Assembly: GCA_002452295.1 (NCBI GenBank)
Contig: DKEX01000061.1
Coordinates: 2,524 to 10,815 of the forward strand
Length of the DNA stretch: 8,292 nt
Reading direction: 5' to 3'
DNA from: Firmicutes bacterium UBA6811
Lineage (GTDB): Bacteria; Bacillota; SHA-98; UBA4971
Shown: one piece after another, positions 5,949 to 8,292 of the stretch
Numbering within the stretch: the stretch's first letter is position 1
How the letters are laid out: each line of letters starts with the position of its first letter
The notes under the pieces: generated by a model
Seen by the model: the letters and a program-made list of their open reading frames with translations, nothing else
What the model was told of the DNA's origin: nothing
The model's database searches: none
Position numbers and translations under genes: made by a program

Positions 5949-6776
5949 ATGGTGCGATGTGAGATGCGGCAGGTGGCGTCGAAGGGCCTTCTGGCCTGCG
6001 TTCTTCTCGCCGTTACGCTCGCGGCGGCGTGGGTGCCGCCCGCTGCAGAACGGGCAGGGGCGGCGGACCTTACCGCCGAGCAGATCTTGGACAAGCTCGA
6101 GGGCACGGCGATGCTCACAGGTAACGGGTCGGCCAGGATCGAGCTCATCACGGAGAACAAGCGCGGCCAGCAGCGGAGCAACACCCTCAGGATCTACCGG
6201 AGCAAAGCGGCTGACGGGACGGAGAAACAGCTTCTCGAGTACCTCGCGCCGGCCGACGTTGCCGGGACGAAGCTCCTCAGCATAACCGGCGGCGGCCAGG
6301 AAGCTCAGATCTGGCTCTTCATGCCGGCCCTGGGCAGGGAGAGGAGGATCGCCGGCGCTGAGACGCAGTCGAAGTTCATGGCGACCGACTTCACGTACGA
6401 GGAGATATCAGGGGGATCGGCGTATAAGGATGATTACAAGGCCGAGCGGCTCAAGGATGAGGCTCTGGAGGGGCGCAACTGCTACGTGCTGCGCCTAACG
6501 CCCACGAAAGAGAGCGACTACAGCTTCGTCAAGATGTGGGTTTGGCGCGATGAGTTCATCCCCTTGAAGATCGACTTCTATAACAGGGATGCCAAGGTGC
6601 GCAAAGTTCTTTCCAACTCGGACCTGAAGAAGAACAGCCAGGGCAAATGGGAGCCTTCCACCGTCGTGATGAGCGACGTGGCGGCGGGGACGAAGACGAT
6701 AATCAAGATCCTCGAGATGTCCGAGGACCCTGTGCCTGACGAGCACTTCACCGTCCGCTACCTGCGACGGCGCTAG
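5949..6776 (+). CDS. Secreted LolA-like outer-membrane lipoprotein-sorting protein
   Basis: A 275-residue exported protein. Residues 1-39 form a long Sec signal peptide: basic start, hydrophobic GLLACVLLAVTLAAAW, and likely cleavage after AGAA before DLTAEQ. The mature part matches the LolA_like family (Pfam LolA_like; 'outer membrane lipoprotein-sorting protein'). It begins with LTAEQILDKLEG. The family core follows: GTKLLSI (106-112), QIWLFMPALGRERRI (120-134), and SKFMATDFTYEEI (141-153). Beta-strands then alternate (NCYVLRLTP, VKMWVWRDEFIPLKIDFY). The fold is an open half-barrel that carries acyl chains in LolA/LolB. In this neighbourhood it probably ferries a hydrophobic substrate from the RND exporter across the periplasm. 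In-frame TGA at 5943-5945 forces the start to 5949 or the internal ATG at 5964; 5949 has GGTGGTGATG upstream. It lies 37 nt after the exporter and 72 nt before the barrel gene. Confidence 0.9.
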   Translation: MVRCEMRQVASKGLLACVLLAVTLAAAWVPPAAERAGAADLTAEQILDKLEGTAMLTGNGSARIELITENKRGQQRSNTLRIYRSKAADGTEKQLLEYLAPADVAGTKLLSITGGGQEAQIWLFMPALGRERRIAGAETQSKFMATDFTYEEISGGSAYKDDYKAERLKDEALEGRNCYVLRLTPTKESDYSFVKMWVWRDEFIPLKIDFYNRDAKVRKVLSNSDLKKNSQGKWEPSTVVMSDVAAGTKTIIKILEMSEDPVPDEHFTVRYLRRR

Positions 6777-6796
6777 ACTCTTGGAGGGTCAGAGTC
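6776..6796 (+). other. Small inverted repeat after the LolA-like gene
   Basis: GACTCT (6776-6781) and AGAGTC (6791-6796) pair around 9 nt, starting at the last base of the stop codon. The stem is only 6 bp and has no T-run, so it may at most tune mRNA decay between the two genes. It is unlikely to end transcription. Confidence 0.25.
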
Positions 6797-6848
6797 GCAA
6801 CTACGGTGATGGCGGATGTGATCTTGCTGTGAGGAGGTTAAAAGGATC

Positions 6849-8252
6849 ATGAGGCGGCACACGACGAGCAGATGGGCGGGCCTCGGTAGCCTTGTGTTTC
6901 TTGCTGCGCTGGTGCTTTGCGTCGCGTGGCCGGAGACCGCGTGGGGCACGGAGTCTGGGGTCAGGGTCTCTGGGGAAGTGCAGCACGATCTCGTGATCTC
7001 CCTGGACGGGGACGGCGTTGTTGCGAACGTGACGAGCTACCATCTGTCCCTGGCCGGGGATGTCACCGGGACGGGATGGCCGGTGCCTGGAAGCCTCTAC
7101 ATATCGATGAAAGGCGAGCACGACCTGCAGTCAGGGTCGGGCAAGCTCGCAGAGCTTGACGAGGCATACGTTGATCTATACTTCAGCGGTGCCGACCTGC
7201 GCCTCGGTCAGCAGGTCGTGAGCTGGGGCACGGCCTATGGGCTCAACCCCACAAGCTATGTGAACCCGCTGCCGAACCCCGCGTCGTCGGGCGGTGCGGG
7301 CCTGCCAGGGGGAGCAGGGCTCGAGCTTGCTGGTCTCCCCGTGCCAGCCGCAAGCGCTGCGATGTATCCATCCTGGGGAGAGGTGGGGCTGGTAGCGGTG
7401 TTGAACCCGAGGCTCCAGGGAGTGCCCATCCCCGAGGAGGCGCAGGCGGAGATCCTGTATCGAGTCGCCTACCGGGTTGCGCAGCAGATGCACGTGCCCC
7501 CGGAGCTAGTAACGCTCTCGGCCGATCACTTTTCTGCCGAGGCTCCGGAGTCGCTCGCCGACCGCGCGGAGTGCGCGGCGCGCGTGGGGACCAGGACGGG
7601 CAACTGGGACATCTACCTCAGCGGGTTCAGGGGATGGGAAGATCACCCGGTGCTCTGGGTGAACGCGACGCCTGTGATGGATCCCGTCACGGGCCAGGTA
7701 CCGGTCGGGCTGAGCGTAAACCCTAATGCCAGATATCGTAGGGCGACTATGGCCGGGGTTGCCGCAAGCTGCACGTGGGGCCCGTACACGCTCTGGGGCG
7801 AGGGCAGCTACGCCTGGCCCGACAACGTGCCCGAGCTCGACAACCCCGACCATGTTGCGTTCTCGTCCAACGAGCCGTACTGGCGGGCCGTCGTGGGGGG
7901 CGACAGGACCTTCGGAGACTCGGGCGAGACCTACCTGATGGCTCAGTACATGTACAACTCGAGCGGTTCGATCCTGACGCCGTACCGGTTCGTTCCCGGG
8001 GAGCCCGGGGCGAGGCACTACCTGGTCGGCACGGCGCGCTGGCAGCCTGCGCACGAGCACGAGCTCAAGGTCTCAGGCATGTACAGCTTGAGCGACAGCA
8101 GCTATGTAGCCATGCCGCGTTACACCTACCAGGTGACGCAGTGGGCGAGCCTGTGGCTCGGGCTTGCGTTCTCTGGCGGCGATGAGGGCACGGACTTCGC
8201 AGGGCTCTCAGATGCCCGCTCGGCAACCATCGGAGTAAAACTAACGTTCTGA
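6849..8252 (+). CDS. Outer-membrane beta-barrel (porin-like, resembling DUF1302/alginate-export type)
   Basis: A 467-residue protein with a Sec signal peptide: basic MRRHTTSR, a hydrophobic core (LGSLVFLAALVLCVAW) and likely cleavage after AWG at residue 33. The mature part shows alternating amphipathic beta-strands rich in aromatic girdle residues. It ends in IGVKLTF, whose terminal Phe fits the BAM recognition signal of outer-membrane barrels. ELDEAYVDLYFSGADLRLGQ (102-121), followed by WGTAYGLNPTSYVNP (126-140), resembles the strand-turn-strand of DUF1302-type proteins (bait: 'WG...NPT...NP'). Residues ~190-245 form an unusually helical insertion (PEEAQAEILYRVAYRVAQQM and following). Two cysteines remain in the mature chain (C242, C308). 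Start ATG 6849 follows the very strong AGGAGG (6832-6837) at 11 nt. As the last gene of the cluster it would let the substrate reach or cross the outer membrane. Barrel call is good; family call is moderate. Confidence 0.85.
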   Translation: MRRHTTSRWAGLGSLVFLAALVLCVAWPETAWGTESGVRVSGEVQHDLVISLDGDGVVANVTSYHLSLAGDVTGTGWPVPGSLYISMKGEHDLQSGSGKLAELDEAYVDLYFSGADLRLGQQVVSWGTAYGLNPTSYVNPLPNPASSGGAGLPGGAGLELAGLPVPAASAAMYPSWGEVGLVAVLNPRLQGVPIPEEAQAEILYRVAYRVAQQMHVPPELVTLSADHFSAEAPESLADRAECAARVGTRTGNWDIYLSGFRGWEDHPVLWVNATPVMDPVTGQVPVGLSVNPNARYRRATMAGVAASCTWGPYTLWGEGSYAWPDNVPELDNPDHVAFSSNEPYWRAVVGGDRTFGDSGETYLMAQYMYNSSGSILTPYRFVPGEPGARHYLVGTARWQPAHEHELKVSGMYSLSDSSYVAMPRYTYQVTQWASLWLGLAFSGGDEGTDFAGLSDARSATIGVKLTF

Positions 8253-8292
8253 TGTCGCCGAAAGGCCAGGGTTGCCGGGGCTGTCCGACGGG

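Noticed and set aside
5988..5999. Lipobox-like LLAC in the LolA-like signal peptide
   Set aside because: It comes right after the basic residue, with no hydrophobic core before it; the hydrophobic stretch follows the Cys, so signal peptidase I cleavage near AGAA fits better.
5770..6285. Frame containing an ATG at 5908 that overlaps the exporter stop
   Set aside because: The ATGA overlap looks like coupling, but the resulting protein is Arg/Ser/Gly-rich and shadows the LolA-like gene, whose own frame has a signal peptide and family motifs.
1..8292. CRISPR arrays, IS inverted repeats, rRNA
   Set aside because: I looked for regularly spaced repeats, transposase-like text and rRNA-like stretches on both strands and saw none; the last 40 bases (8253-8292) also hold nothing I can name.

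Overview
The window joins two unrelated blocks at a tRNA-Leu gene. It is GC-rich throughout, with several GTG starts and some strong Shine-Dalgarno sites. The right block encodes an apparent outer-membrane beta-barrel with a signal peptide and a C-terminal Phe, plus a periplasmic LolA-like protein. The host is therefore most simply a GC-rich diderm bacterium. A deep-branching diderm Bacillota lineage is my guess, at low confidence, because no taxonomic marker is present.

Left block (about 1-2190) looks like the end of an integrated mobile element. On the minus strand lie a small excisionase/AlpA-type helix-turn-helix gene and, 4 nt downstream, the 5' part of a gene resembling element-borne primase/helicase-like ATP-binding proteins. 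That second gene runs off the left edge. Diverging from them on the plus strand is a 328-residue protein I do not recognise. The two directions appear to be served by face-to-face promoters whose -10 hexamers overlap around 1037-1046. The block ends with a long hairpin over the stop codon and an in-phase 10-bp tandem repeat, then meets the 3' end of tRNA-Leu(CAG), a classic attachment site for tyrosine-integrase elements. No integrase is in view.

Middle (2194-2666): tRNA-Leu(CAG) is on the minus strand with an encoded CCA and a near-consensus promoter about 100 bp upstream of it. Pointing the other way is a promoter-like sequence followed by a perfect 16-bp palindrome typical of TetR-family operators.

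Right block (2667-8252) is a plus-strand cluster and probably one operon: TetR repressor, a 12-TM RND/MMPL exporter, a secreted LolA-like outer-membrane lipoprotein-sorting-type protein, and an outer-membrane beta-barrel. Together these could move a hydrophobic substrate (lipid, sterol/hopanoid-like molecule, fatty acid or toxic hydrophobe) from the inner membrane across the periplasm to the outer membrane. The TetR protein would sense the substrate or a related ligand. The substrate cannot be read from the sequence.
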